From: Dongshaea marina
GTDB taxonomy: Bacteria; Pseudomonadota; Gammaproteobacteria; Enterobacterales; Aeromonadaceae
Length of the DNA: 64,000 bases
Assembly: GCF_003072645.1 (NCBI RefSeq)
Contig: NZ_CP028897.1
Location: 757,658-821,657, forward strand
Direction: 5' to 3'
Part shown: positions 28,426 to 37,216 of the stretch, piece after piece
How the letters are laid out: each line of letters opens with the position of its first letter
Position numbering within the stretch: the first letter of the stretch is position 1
The notes under the pieces: model-generated
The model's input: only the letters and a program-made list of their open reading frames with translations
Database searches by the model: none
What the model was told of the DNA's origin: nothing
Translations under genes and position numbers: made by a program

Positions 28426-28580
28426 CGAAAACCCCTGTGCTTAGTTTCGATCTAATTATAGCTTCGGGCTCCCAAGGCTTGATGGGGAAAGGCACAGATC
28501 CTGGTTCTACGATTATGGTGCTAAGTGAGAAATGGCTAAACTGAGGTTAAGCCATTTATCTTGTTAGGCTTGGAGGGAGA

Positions 28581-29000
28581 GTGGAGTCATTAGATAACAA
28601 AATGCATGGTGGCTTCGAGTTAACCACTATCGGCTCTATCCTGCTTACCGAAGGCTATGGCCCATGGAATGAGAAGACTGCAGAGGCATTTTGTGAGCAA
28701 ATGAAACTTAAGATCCCTGAGTTTGCCGGTGCTCCCTGGGCCAGCCTGATTGACCAAAGGCTGTGGGAACTTGGGACACCCAGGGTATGGGAGCTCTTTG
28801 ATGAGCAGTTGAAGTATATGGTGGCCCATGGTTTAGCCTGTCAGGCTATTTTGCCCAATTCAAATATGTATAAGCACATGACTAAGCAACATATCAGCAG
28901 AGCCTCATCGGACGATCTGAAAGTCGAATATTTCACCGACTATGATGAGGCGCTTGAGTGGTGCCTGACCCAGCTCAAACAGGCTAAGGCTAAGAACTAA
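28581..29000 (+). CDS. STAS/SpoIIAA-like protein, paralogue B
   Basis: 139 residues from a GTG start with GGAGGGA just upstream; ATG 28602 is an alternative. PWASLIDQRLWELGTPRVW and YFTDYDEALEW align with matching segments of the divergent gene at 28009-28425. The 155-bp spacer between them must hold both promoters. Function unknown. Confidence 0.75.
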   Translation: MESLDNKMHGGFELTTIGSILLTEGYGPWNEKTAEAFCEQMKLKIPEFAGAPWASLIDQRLWELGTPRVWELFDEQLKYMVAHGLACQAILPNSNMYKHMTKQHISRASSDDLKVEYFTDYDEALEWCLTQLKQAKAKN

Positions 29001-29037
29001 CCCTTGTTGTGTTACTCAATCTCATTTTTGCCTGGGG

Positions 29038-29076
29038 CTATTTGGCTATTTGGCTATTTGGCTATTTGGCTATTTT
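29038..29076. repeat. 8-bp tandem repeat CTATTTGG
   Basis: Four exact copies of CTATTTGG followed by CTATTTT, between the STAS-like gene and the SRAP gene. Prone to slippage; no role is evident. Confidence 0.85.
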
Positions 29077-29155
29077 CCCTTAGGTGTGAAGGAAGCTTGT
29101 TCAAGAGTGTAAACTTTTAGGCTACCTTGAGTTGGCAAAACAACAGGAGCTAATC

Positions 29156-29701
29156 ATGTGCGGCCGTTTCTTCACAGACATTGGACTTTCGGAGTGGGTG
29201 AGTCACAGCGTCGGTTTTGACTACCAGGTTGAAGTGAGTCCTGATGTTCGCCCGACTCATAGCCTGGCTTGTATCATCTCTGACGCTGGTATTCTTCAAC
29301 AGCGATCTCTTCAATGGGGGATCAAACCGGCTTGGGCAAATAAGTTGATTATCAATGCACAGGCCGAAACCGTGGCGACCAAGCCAACCTTTCGCGGTGG
29401 GTTTCGCTTTGCCCGATGTCTCATCCCCTGCTCCGGGTGGTATGAGTGGCATGAGAAGCAAAAATATAGCTTCAATAGCCCTGAACCAGTGCTGATGGCA
29501 GGTATTGGCTTGGAGGGAGGCCGCTCCGTCGTGATCTTAACGACGGAGGCAACCGGGAGCTGTAGAGATTATCATCATCGGATGCCGCTGATCATCCCAA
29601 AACACTCCATGATAAGCTGGTTACAGGCCGATCCAGAGACCGCCGCGCACTTGTTATCAAACTATGAGGATCATCATTTACAAGTGGCATTGAGCGGCTG
29701 A
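29156..29701 (+). CDS. SRAP-domain abasic-site protein (YedK/HMCES family)
   Basis: SRAP proteins form a thiazolidine crosslink between Cys2 and abasic sites in single-stranded DNA, shielding them at forks. Start at 29156 is fixed by biology: the product must begin MCGRF so that Cys2 becomes N-terminal. AGGAG lies about 7 nt upstream. Other family residues are present: NAQAETV (N, E), RCLIPCSGWYEW and HRMPLII. 181 residues is somewhat short compared with E. coli YedK (222). Single gene. Confidence 0.93.
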   Translation: MCGRFFTDIGLSEWVSHSVGFDYQVEVSPDVRPTHSLACIISDAGILQQRSLQWGIKPAWANKLIINAQAETVATKPTFRGGFRFARCLIPCSGWYEWHEKQKYSFNSPEPVLMAGIGLEGGRSVVILTTEATGSCRDYHHRMPLIIPKHSMISWLQADPETAAHLLSNYEDHHLQVALSG

Positions 29702-29746
29702 TGGCTCGGGTTACACTGTGATAAGTATCCATAAGGTCGCACCCAA

Positions 29747-30004
29747 ATGAGATTTTCCCGAATAAGCGTTGTCATGATTGGTTTAGCATTCATAGCTCTC
29801 ATGAGTGCCTGCTCTTCCAACACCCAGGAGCAGAAAGCGAGCTACCGCTGGTGTGAAAACACAGGCATACCAGGGAGCAATTACTGCTCTGCTCCTATGA
29901 CCCGGCAGGCCTGCGAAGCAAAAATAACCGCATGCCAAAACCCAAAGAAAGGCACCCAGGTGAAGCCCTGGTTATGTGGGGAGTGTGTTAATGGGGCTGA
30001 CTGA
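29747..30004 (+). CDS. Small Cys-rich lipoprotein
   Basis: 85 residues. Signal region MRFSRISVVMIGLAFIALMS with lipobox MSAC, then SSNTQEQ linker. The mature part holds six further Cys residues (WCEN, YCSA, ACEA, ACQN, LCGEC), suggesting a disulfide-stabilised periplasmic domain. No family recognised. A terminator overlaps its stop codon. Confidence 0.7.
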   Translation: MRFSRISVVMIGLAFIALMSACSSNTQEQKASYRWCENTGIPGSNYCSAPMTRQACEAKITACQNPKKGTQVKPWLCGECVNGAD

Positions 30005-30017
30005 AGTCAGCTTTTTT
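29996..30017 (+). terminator. Intrinsic terminator overlapping the lipoprotein stop codon
   Basis: Stem GCTGAC/GTCAGC, 4-nt loop, followed by six T. The stem begins before the TGA at 30002. Confidence 0.75.
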
Positions 30018-30350
30018 CAGCTTCGCAGAATGATTGTCGGGGTGCCGACAGCACCTTACTTTTGTCCCGCCAAAAGTAAGCAAAAGCTCTCTATGCGAGA
30101 TGCATTTATCATCCCTGATAAACTCCTCCAGCTCGATGATGACCATCCTTGGTCATCTATCCCAGTTCAGCTTCCTGCTTCTCGTTCCATTACCCTTGGG
30201 GTAATTTCACCCTATCTCGCGTTTCGTGACTCTGAGAGTCACTTCACCCCTCCATCAAGCGCCGATGCTCGACACCTGCTGAACAGGATGTGCGAATGTC
30301 GAGAAAAGCAGGAAGCCTGAGAACGACCTGTCTCGAAATGAAAAACTGTC
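30018..30350. repeat. Dispersed repeat, divergent copy
   Basis: Contains the hairpin CTTACTTTTGTCCCGCCAAA (arms CTTACTTTTG and CAAAAGTAAG) and a downstream segment with CCCAGTTCAGCTTCCTGCTT that has a relative near 45750. It belongs to the same loose repeat family as the copies at 31443, 45311 and 45882. An open frame across it is regarded as chance. Confidence 0.5.
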
Positions 30351-30636
30351 AGATTATCGTGCTCCTCTGTGCTCGCTAACGGGGAGTGAAAACACTCGTT
30401 GGCTAGTGTCTATTTGACAGATGTTGTTTTATTTTGATGTTCGGTAAAACTCCGTAGAGATTGCTTCTACGTAGAATTAGCATCGCTTTGTCGCCGTAGC
30501 GATCACTAGCAGTGAATTACCATCAAAGTGTGCACAATCCATGGCCATAAATTTACTCAAGATCAATTAATTATTTGACATTAAAATTTGGCGACTCAAT
30601 AATTTATGAAGTGAATCCAAAATACATAAGATCAAT

Positions 30637-31314
30637 ATGAATACTCCTGATATTGTCACAAAAGAAGAGCTAAAATCTCCAATTAAAACAAATGAGGCTG
30701 AAGTCTGGGTTCAGTGTCTTTTGAAAAGATTTCATCAAACTGAAGAATCAAAGCAGTTTTACTTTTTAAAAAAAGGGATTGTTCAAGACATTGTGGATGA
30801 GTTACTGCCCCTTTCTAAGTATGCTACATATGCCTATGATAATCCTGACATCTATCTAAAATTTTACCCTGGTTCATTAACATCCTATGATGCTGATTTT
30901 ATTGATATAAATGGAAGGTTAATTGAAAGAGTAGAAGTCACTATGGCCTTGGATGGACAACAAGAGAGGATTCAGTCTGAATGTCTCATAAAACACGGTT
31001 TTACTCCCATTTACCAAACTCCCAAGTTCTCAGGAAAAGCAAAGGATAGAGAAATAGAAGAATGGGGACACGACCTAATAGAATCTGATGTGGTAATTAA
31101 ACAACAAGCTGAGTTGATACAATCAGTTTACAATAAGAAGGTTAATAAAATTCATAAATACCCAAATACAACACTACTAATTGGTATGAACGCTCATCTT
31201 CTTATGAGCTGGGAGTACGAAGAGATTATAGGTAAAATAGTATTAAATAAACCAACATTTCAAAGTGTCAAACTTGTTAATATTGCAAACGGTCAATTTT
31301 GGGACTTAGAGTAG
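30637..31314 (+). CDS. Unknown AT-rich gene lying between dispersed repeats
   Basis: 225 residues, no signal peptide or membrane segment. A central stretch, YDADFIDINGRLIERVEVTM (D85 to T102), gives an Asp, a beta-hairpin and E-V-T, somewhat like PD-(D/E)XK nuclease cores, but the fit is weak. No family recognised. Codon use is clearly AT-rich compared with the flanking housekeeping genes. It is bracketed by repeat copies at about 30018-30350 and 31443-31680, suggesting a mobile or cassette-like cargo. A good ribosome binding site is lacking. Confidence 0.6.
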   Translation: MNTPDIVTKEELKSPIKTNEAEVWVQCLLKRFHQTEESKQFYFLKKGIVQDIVDELLPLSKYATYAYDNPDIYLKFYPGSLTSYDADFIDINGRLIERVEVTMALDGQQERIQSECLIKHGFTPIYQTPKFSGKAKDREIEEWGHDLIESDVVIKQQAELIQSVYNKKVNKIHKYPNTTLLIGMNAHLLMSWEYEEIIGKIVLNKPTFQSVKLVNIANGQFWDLE

Positions 31315-31442
31315 AAGGAGATACGCAAGATCAGTAATCCACATTTAGCTAAGGTCTTACCCTCTGTTTTCTAATGTCACATAGCGAGACAGCCTTAATG
31401 GCAAAGGGATAACTGCTTTCGTTAGAAAGCGATAGTAATAAT

Positions 31443-31680
31443 TCAAGAGCTTATTCGTTCGAGGCAGGATGCCGAGCCGCGCAGCTCGATGGAGGGACTC
31501 ATCGCGCGGAGCGAGGTTTTGCCTACTTTTGACGATACAAAAGTAGGGCGCCGCCGGTCGCCTACCGGCATATGCAGCGAAGCTGCAATAATTCCGTCCG
31601 AAAGACAATCGGCACAGAGTGCTGAAACCCTAGCCCGTAGGGCTAAATGACTTTCCGTCCGAAGGACAATCAACACCATG
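31443..31680. repeat. Dispersed repeat, third copy
   Basis: Shares CGAGGCAGGATGCCGAGC, then GCGCAGCTC, GGAGGGACTC and GCGCGGAGCGA with the copies at 45311 and 45882, followed by an ACTTTTG/CAAAAGT hairpin. More diverged than those two are from each other. Confidence 0.65.
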
Positions 31681-31765
31681 TGTTGAAAACTATTCTCGCC
31701 CGCAGGACATCAGCTCCCGGAACTGAATCTCTCCGCCCGTTAGGGCACTTGTGCCGGAGGCACAA

Positions 31766-31790
31766 AAAAGCCCGAATAACTCGGGCTTTT
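31766..31790 (-). terminator. Intrinsic terminator of the cyuA operon
   Basis: Stem AAAAGCCCGA/TCGGGCTTTT with a 5-nt loop. On the minus strand it is followed by TTTTTTG; it lies 27 bp past the cyuA stop and could also act on the plus strand. Confidence 0.85.
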
Positions 31791-31816
31791 CACACCTCAA
31801 ATGAGAAAGTCAGCGA

Positions 31817-33112
31817 TTAAGCGACTTTGCTCACCATGATCCGTAGGATCTCATTGTCGGTTTCACACATGGAGCCGTTCGCCAGGGTAGAGAGGTTACG
31901 GATGGTGGTGTCCACATCATCGGCAACGATCCCTTCCTGACCGGTCACCCGGATGCCGTCCAGTGCCATCAGGGCAGCTTTTACCGCGGCGCTGGCAGAG
32001 GAGGAGACCTTCATCGCACAGCTGGTCTTGGCACCGTCACAGATGATACCGGCGATATCACCAATCATGCTGCAGATTGAATCGCTGATCTGCTTGAACT
32101 CACCGCCCAGCAGCCAGGTCATGCCGGCTACCGCACCCATGGATGCTGTGGTCGCGCCACACAGGGCAGACAGCTTGTGCTGGTAGCTCTTGATGTAGAT
32201 AGCCATCAGGTGCGACATCATCAGGGCACGGATGGTGGCTTCTTCGCTGGCCTGGATCTCATCGGCCACCACAACAACCGGCATGGTCGCAGCGATCCCC
32301 TGGTTACCTGAACCTGAGTTACTCATGGCTGGCATCATGGCGCCATCCATACGGGCATCGGAGGCTGCAGAGGTGCGACGCAGTACGTTGTTCAGCAGAT
32401 CCTTACCCAGCAGGCCACGCTCCTGGTTACGACCGAAGGTCGCACCGATCTGCAGGCCATAGGTACCGTTCAAACCTTCCTGAGACAGGGCGTTGTTCAG
32501 GTTGTAAGCCTCAGAGATGAAGCGGATATCCTCCAGCGGTGCATTGAGGGCAAACTCGTAAACATCTTCAGCTTTGGCTTCAGTAAATGGGTTGCATGCT
32601 GCAGGCTCATCATTGCCGGCAGACTCCTTGCCTGCTTCAAACAGTATCTCACCGTTTTTCTCGATGCGGATGATTGCGGTGTGGCTGTCGGCGATCACCA
32701 CCCGAACCTCATCTTCGCCATCGCTGACAGTGGTCTCGGCATACAGGATGTTGTCTACTTCGGCAACACCGACAGTCACGTTTCCTGCATCGATCAGCGC
32801 CTTACCCTTGGCGACATCGGCGTCGGTCAGGTTCTTCAGTACTTCCAGCTTCGCTTGTGGATCGCCAGCCAGTGCACCGACTGCGGCGGCGATATGCAGA
32901 CCCACCATACCTGTACCAGGAACGCCAACACCCATACCGTTCTTCATCAGGTTCGGAGAGACCAGCGCCTTGATGGTCTTAGGTTCATGGTTGAGATAGG
33001 TCATCGCGGTTGCGGCGGCCATGGCCACGGATACCGGCTCGGTACAACCCAGAGCAGGAACAACTTCACGCTTAACAACTTCAATAAACTGGGGCCAAAG
33101 ATGCGTTTTCAT
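31817..33112 (-). CDS. cyuA: L-cysteine desulfidase (CyuA/YhaM, UPF0597 family)
   Basis: CyuA breaks L-cysteine to pyruvate, ammonia and sulfide using a [4Fe-4S] cluster, in anaerobic cysteine catabolism. The 431-residue product begins with the family segment REVVPALGCTEPVSVAMAAA (Cys23) and carries later conserved Cys in HKLSALCGATTAS, SICSMIGDIAGIICDGAKTS and SCAMK. The Gly-rich MSNSGSGNQGIAATMPV is typical. It is the last gene of a minus-strand run: yheO-type regulator, azlC, azlD, cyuA, with gaps of 15, 29 and 50 bp. A strong terminator follows. Confidence 0.9.
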   Translation of the reverse strand: MKTHLWPQFIEVVKREVVPALGCTEPVSVAMAAATAMTYLNHEPKTIKALVSPNLMKNGMGVGVPGTGMVGLHIAAAVGALAGDPQAKLEVLKNLTDADVAKGKALIDAGNVTVGVAEVDNILYAETTVSDGEDEVRVVIADSHTAIIRIEKNGEILFEAGKESAGNDEPAACNPFTEAKAEDVYEFALNAPLEDIRFISEAYNLNNALSQEGLNGTYGLQIGATFGRNQERGLLGKDLLNNVLRRTSAASDARMDGAMMPAMSNSGSGNQGIAATMPVVVVADEIQASEEATIRALMMSHLMAIYIKSYQHKLSALCGATTASMGAVAGMTWLLGGEFKQISDSICSMIGDIAGIICDGAKTSCAMKVSSSASAAVKAALMALDGIRVTGQEGIVADDVDTTIRNLSTLANGSMCETDNEILRIMVSKVA

Positions 33113-33162
33113 AATAATTTACCTAATTAGCGAAATTCAGTTAACAGGGGAATGTTCTTTTA

Positions 33163-33507
33163 TTAATGCAACATGCCGATCAGCCATTGGAATAACCAAA
33201 GGGATCCCATACCGCAAACGACCGTACTGATGAGTCCGAACCGCAGACTAACCAAAACACAGACAATAAATGCCAGGATTTTTGGATCCAGTAGGGTGTG
33301 TGTCACCTGTCCCTGGGTAATAAAGGTACTTGAAACAATGAGTGCTGACAGAACAGCAACGGGTACAAAACCTAGTCCTTTCTGGATCTTTTTAGGCATT
33401 TCAAAATTGCCCGCAGCACCCAGCACTGCAAATCGTAAACCAAAGGTGATGACCACCATGCCAATCGTAATGGCCAGAAATTCGGAGTTGCTCATCATTG
33501 GGTTCAT
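33163..33507 (-). CDS. AzlD-family branched-chain amino acid exporter subunit
   Basis: 114 residues with four hydrophobic segments and the AzlD pattern (ITIGMVVITFGLRFAVLGAA near the N-terminus). AzlC and AzlD together form a small amino acid efflux pump in the inner membrane. It follows azlC after 29 bp and precedes cyuA; the substrate here may be cysteine or a related toxic amino acid, inferred from context. Confidence 0.87.
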   Translation of the reverse strand: MNPMMSNSEFLAITIGMVVITFGLRFAVLGAAGNFEMPKKIQKGLGFVPVAVLSALIVSSTFITQGQVTHTLLDPKILAFIVCVLVSLRFGLISTVVCGMGSLWLFQWLIGMLH

Positions 33508-33536
33508 GGTTAATTCCTCTTTAATCTAATTCGTTA

Positions 33537-34274
33537 TTAAAGCGCAGCTTCTTCGGTGAGCTGTTGACGCTCCAGCAGGGTGCTTGAGATATAACCGGCC
33601 GCAATACCCACCAGGCTCGCAATCACCAGACCCAGGTTATAGGGCAGGTTGTGGAACACCAGGGCACAGATCCCGGCAGCCACAGCGGCGATAACCATGG
33701 GGCTGTTGCGAAGCTGAGGCACTACGATTGCAACGAAAGAGGCAACCATCGCAAAGTCCAGACCATAATGTCCGATATTCGGGAAGCTCGAACCCAGCAG
33801 TGCGCCCAACAGGTTGGCCAGTACCCAGAAGAACCAGAAGGTGAACATGACGCCAAAATAGAAGTAGATGCGGCGTGGATCTTTTTGGTTCTCTTTCATC
33901 GGAGTGACGTTGGTGGCAAATACTTCATCAGTCAGTGCCCAGGACATGATCACCCGGGTAAAGAAGGAGTAGCCCTTCATCAGTGGGGACATGGCCGCAC
34001 TATAGAGGATGTGCCGCAAATTAATAATAAAGGTGGTGAACAGGATAATGACGATCGCCGTATGCTCATGATAAAGATTCAGTGCAACGATCTGCGCAGA
34101 GCCTGCGATAACAAAAAATGACATCAGGGTACTTTTTACTACAGACATTCCACACAAACTAATACTTAGCGCACCAACGATGAAGCTAAATGGAAAGTTT
34201 GCAATTACCAGAGGAACGATCCCTTTTGCACCAGCAAGGAACAGCTGCTTGCGGGACATTTCTGTCATATTCAT
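33537..34274 (-). CDS. AzlC-family amino acid exporter
   Basis: 245 residues with about six hydrophobic segments and the AzlC signature region FFVIAGSAQIVALNLY and INLRHILYSAAMSP. It is the large partner of the AzlD-type protein encoded directly downstream. The regulator gene lies 15 bp upstream and all four genes read the same way. Confidence 0.9.
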   Translation of the reverse strand: MNMTEMSRKQLFLAGAKGIVPLVIANFPFSFIVGALSISLCGMSVVKSTLMSFFVIAGSAQIVALNLYHEHTAIVIILFTTFIINLRHILYSAAMSPLMKGYSFFTRVIMSWALTDEVFATNVTPMKENQKDPRRIYFYFGVMFTFWFFWVLANLLGALLGSSFPNIGHYGLDFAMVASFVAIVVPQLRNSPMVIAAVAAGICALVFHNLPYNLGLVIASLVGIAAGYISSTLLERQQLTEEAAL

Positions 34275-34289
34275 TGAGTTATCTCCAGA

Positions 34290-34898
34290 TTATCTTTTTA
34301 AATATCTGTAAAGCGTTGGTTCTGAAATATCGAGGATCGAGGCCACAGTGGAAATAAAGCCCTTGATCATAAACAGACCACGTTTATCTAATTCTCTGAC
34401 TATCTCAACTTTCTCATCGCTGCTGAGCTTGTCCGGATGGCTGCCATATCGGTTCAACTCATCCTGTAAGATGTCCATCCCGACTTTTTCAACGTTACTA
34501 TTGAGCACTTCCTCATGCTTCTCTTTAGGTGGCTCTGGCAGCAGATCCTTGAGTGCTTCCAGTGCCCTGTGGTAACGCTGGTCGTCCGAATTGATGCAGA
34601 CCATCAGGGGCGCACCATTTTCGGTGGGAAGCAGCATGGAGGAGGAGCGTAGGGTACGACCATCTTCGGTACTGCTGCAGTAATTAAGTTTGAAAGATTC
34701 CTGATTCTGCTCTTTGGCCATTTTCAGTGCCAGGTCTGTAGCCGGTGCGCCAACCTCACGCTTGGTGATCCAGCCGTTGCGAATGATCTTGAGCGAACTT
34801 TCGACATTGGACAGATCATGTACCGCGACTTCGTGATCCTGTCCCAGGATCCCGGAGATAAAGTCGGCTAGCAGGTTGGCATCTACAGTGATCTTCAT
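34290..34898 (-). CDS. YheO/DauR-type transcriptional regulator
   Basis: 202 residues: an N-terminal YheO-like PAS domain (about residues 10-110, LGQDHEVAVHDLSNVESSLK) and a C-terminal helix-turn-helix (ISTVASILDISEPTLYRYLK). Relatives control amino acid catabolism genes, often responding to the substrate. As first gene of the azlCD-cyuA run it most likely regulates that operon and itself. The Shine-Dalgarno is weak (AAAGATTATTGCC). Confidence 0.88.
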   Translation of the reverse strand: MKITVDANLLADFISGILGQDHEVAVHDLSNVESSLKIIRNGWITKREVGAPATDLALKMAKEQNQESFKLNYCSSTEDGRTLRSSSMLLPTENGAPLMVCINSDDQRYHRALEALKDLLPEPPKEKHEEVLNSNVEKVGMDILQDELNRYGSHPDKLSSDEKVEIVRELDKRGLFMIKGFISTVASILDISEPTLYRYLKR

Positions 34899-35563
34899 GG
34901 CAATAATCTTTTATCAGGATAATAATTTCTTTTCAATGCGATGGACTTTAGCACATCTTTTGTAGGGGAAAACAACTAATATGGGGATCTGGCTCACAAA
35001 AAGAAAAACCCTGATCTTGCAGAAACAAGGCGATAACAAGTGAGCATTCACTAATTAACCTGTTTGCTGAGTAAATTTATCAACTCGGTGCTTTTATGAA
35101 CGGCTGCCTGGGGTGGGGGGAGAAAATTTTATTGCTATCTGAAATTGTATTTTCTATCGAAAAGCTGTTTTGGGGGTATAAATTCTCTTTTGTTTTGAAA
35201 AATGCAAACGCTGTCGGTTTTTGTCTGAAAGCTCTTTCGCTTTAGTGAGTTGCTATCGAGCTATTGCTGCTTTAGGGGGTTCATGGAAATGAAAGTCGCC
35301 AATTGTAAGCCAAATGTTGCGGTGGTGGTCCCTAAATCCCAGCTGGTTAGTGGGATGAGCGGCTGAGATCATCAATTTTTTATCAGAGCCAGGGAGGACG
35401 GCTGATAAAAAATTATTTGCAGTGGGAGAGGGAATCCCACTCAGTTGCAGTAAATTTATCAGAATGAAATTTGGTTAACAGAGTGTGAATCTGAGCTCTC
35501 CGGTGATCGATTTGGCTGGCTACACTATATAGGCACAGGGCGCACAAATATGGAGGGGGCCCG
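34899..35563. other. Gene-free region between divergent operons
   Basis: About 665 bp with no convincing frame. It must contain the promoter of the regulator-azlCD-cyuA operon (left) and that of the LivJ-like gene (right). A long perfect hairpin lies at 35374-35414. Nothing else identified. Confidence 0.5.
35374..35414. repeat. Perfect 13-bp inverted repeat
   Basis: Arms AATTTTTTATCAG and CTGATAAAAAATT with a 15-nt loop containing GGGAGGA. It could be a terminator of an unannotated small RNA or an operator. Confidence 0.7.
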
Positions 35564-36688
35564 ATGAAAGGAGTCTATCTCAGGCTGGTTATTTTGCTCT
35601 TGATGGGAACGATTTCAGTGGGGGCTCAGGCCGCTTCGGTCAAAATCGCAGCTATCTATGCCAAGACGGGTAAGGCGACTGTCTCTAACAGCAAATCCCT
35701 GCGGGCAGTCCGCTTTGCGGTGAGTGAAATCAATCGCGCTGGGGGCGTGCTGGGAGGGCCCATCGAACTGATTGAACTGGACAACAGGAGCAGTGCCCTG
35801 TATTCGCGTCAGATGGCAGAGCAGGCGGTGAAGCTTGGGGTGAGTGCGGTGATAGGTTCGATGTGGAGTGCCCACTCTCTGGCGATGGCCCCTGTGCTCC
35901 AAGCGGCGAAGATTCCGATGCTGACTCCAAGTTCCACAAACCCCGAGATCACTCGCAGTCGGGACTATATTTTTCGTTCAACCTTTACCGATACCCAGCA
36001 GGCTAAAGTGATGGCCTGGGTGGCCAGCGAGCGGCTGGATGCTCGCACAGCCCTGGTGCTGACCAATAGTGGCAGCAAATACAGCCTGGGATTGAGTGAA
36101 TATTTTATTCGTAATTTCAGTCAGCAGCGGGGGCACAGATATCAGCAGAAATTTTATCGCGATACCGACAAAAGCTTTGTTGGCCTGTTGGAGAAGATAA
36201 CAAAGATGCCTCCGGATGTGATCTTCCTGCCGGGCTATGCCAAAGATTCCGGTTTGCTGATTAAGCAGGCCCGGCAACTCGGGCTCACTGCCAGTTTTCT
36301 CGGGGGCGATGGCTGGGGCAAGAATACCATTCGCCAGTATGCAGGGGATGCGGTGGATGGAAGCTACTTCACTACCCATTGGTTTGATCCTAAGGCCCTG
36401 GAGGCGTTGGATCAACGGTTGGCTAAGGCTGGCCTGAATTATAGTGCAGAGAGCGATCTCAATGCGCTGGCCTATGATGGGATGAACATCCTGGCGGCGG
36501 CCATCGAGCGTGCCGGGAGCCGTGAGCCACACAAGATTCGTGATGCTTTGGCTTCGACCAAAAATTTCCAGGGGGTCTATGGCAAGATAAGTTTTGATGC
36601 CAACGGCGATGCGATCAAGCCGGTTGGGATCAGCCGTTTTACCCGTCACAGCTATGAACTGGTGGATGTTTATCAAGAACAGCGTTAG
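35564..36688 (+). CDS. Branched-chain amino acid-type periplasmic binding protein
   Basis: 374 residues with a signal peptide (MKGVYLRLVILLLMGTISVG...AQA) and the Peripla_BP_6 (LivJ-like) fold: SVKIAAIYAKTGKATVSN, AVIGSMWSAHSLAMAPV and TPSSTNPEITRSRDYIFRS. GGAGGGG precedes the ATG. No transporter genes adjoin, so it is an orphan or works with a distant permease or receptor. It converges with the hydrogenase operon. Confidence 0.87.
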   Translation: MKGVYLRLVILLLMGTISVGAQAASVKIAAIYAKTGKATVSNSKSLRAVRFAVSEINRAGGVLGGPIELIELDNRSSALYSRQMAEQAVKLGVSAVIGSMWSAHSLAMAPVLQAAKIPMLTPSSTNPEITRSRDYIFRSTFTDTQQAKVMAWVASERLDARTALVLTNSGSKYSLGLSEYFIRNFSQQRGHRYQQKFYRDTDKSFVGLLEKITKMPPDVIFLPGYAKDSGLLIKQARQLGLTASFLGGDGWGKNTIRQYAGDAVDGSYFTTHWFDPKALEALDQRLAKAGLNYSAESDLNALAYDGMNILAAAIERAGSREPHKIRDALASTKNFQGVYGKISFDANGDAIKPVGISRFTRHSYELVDVYQEQR

Positions 36689-36731
36689 TTGTCGGGATGT
36701 GTTGAGGGGGAGGCCCCTCAAAGATGATTGA

Positions 36732-37214
36732 CTAATGGTTCAGGCAGGGGCTGCGGGTGAGCTCTCGGATCGCCGCCCTGGCATACTCCGGCATCCGCCA
36801 GCGCAGGGTATCGCTGAGAGTCATTCCCTGCTCCAAAGACACGGGCTCTATCCCCATGATCCGGATATGTGGGATCGGGTAACCCAGGCGTCGCCCGGTT
36901 TCTATTACCTTGAGCACATCGCCGGCATGGGTTGAGAAGGCGCCGATCTCCTTGTGGGAGATCACCTCGCCGGGACTGAAGATATCAAACTCCCCCGGAT
37001 CCAGGCCCATCAGGGCGCTGTCGACGATCAAAAGCTCCTCTATCTCCTCCTCCAGATAGTGCAGCACCTTGAGTGAATCGCCACCGACATCAATTAGCCC
37101 AAACTTTATGTCCGGATAGTGATCCGCCAGATAATCGACGATGGCAGGTCCAATGCCATCATCGCTCATCATGCTGTTACCGACCCCAAGCAGGTATTGG
37201 GTATACTGCGCCAT
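36732..37214 (-). CDS. [NiFe] hydrogenase maturation protease
   Basis: 160 residues of the HycI/HyaD/HoxW peptidase family, which clip the large-subunit C-terminus after Ni insertion. The N-terminal GVGNSMMSDDGIGP holds the first metal-binding acidic residue, LLIVDSALMG the second, and FSTHAGDVLKV the His. Its start lies 2 bp after the large-subunit stop, the last gene of the hydrogenase operon. Confidence 0.93.
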   Translation of the reverse strand: MAQYTQYLLGVGNSMMSDDGIGPAIVDYLADHYPDIKFGLIDVGGDSLKVLHYLEEEIEELLIVDSALMGLDPGEFDIFSPGEVISHKEIGAFSTHAGDVLKVIETGRRLGYPIPHIRIMGIEPVSLEQGMTLSDTLRWRMPEYARAAIRELTRSPCLNH

Positions 37215-37216
37215 CG

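Noticed and set aside
29976-30320. 114-codon frame after the lipoprotein gene
   Set aside because: It begins inside the lipoprotein gene, crosses its terminator and lies mostly in a dispersed repeat.
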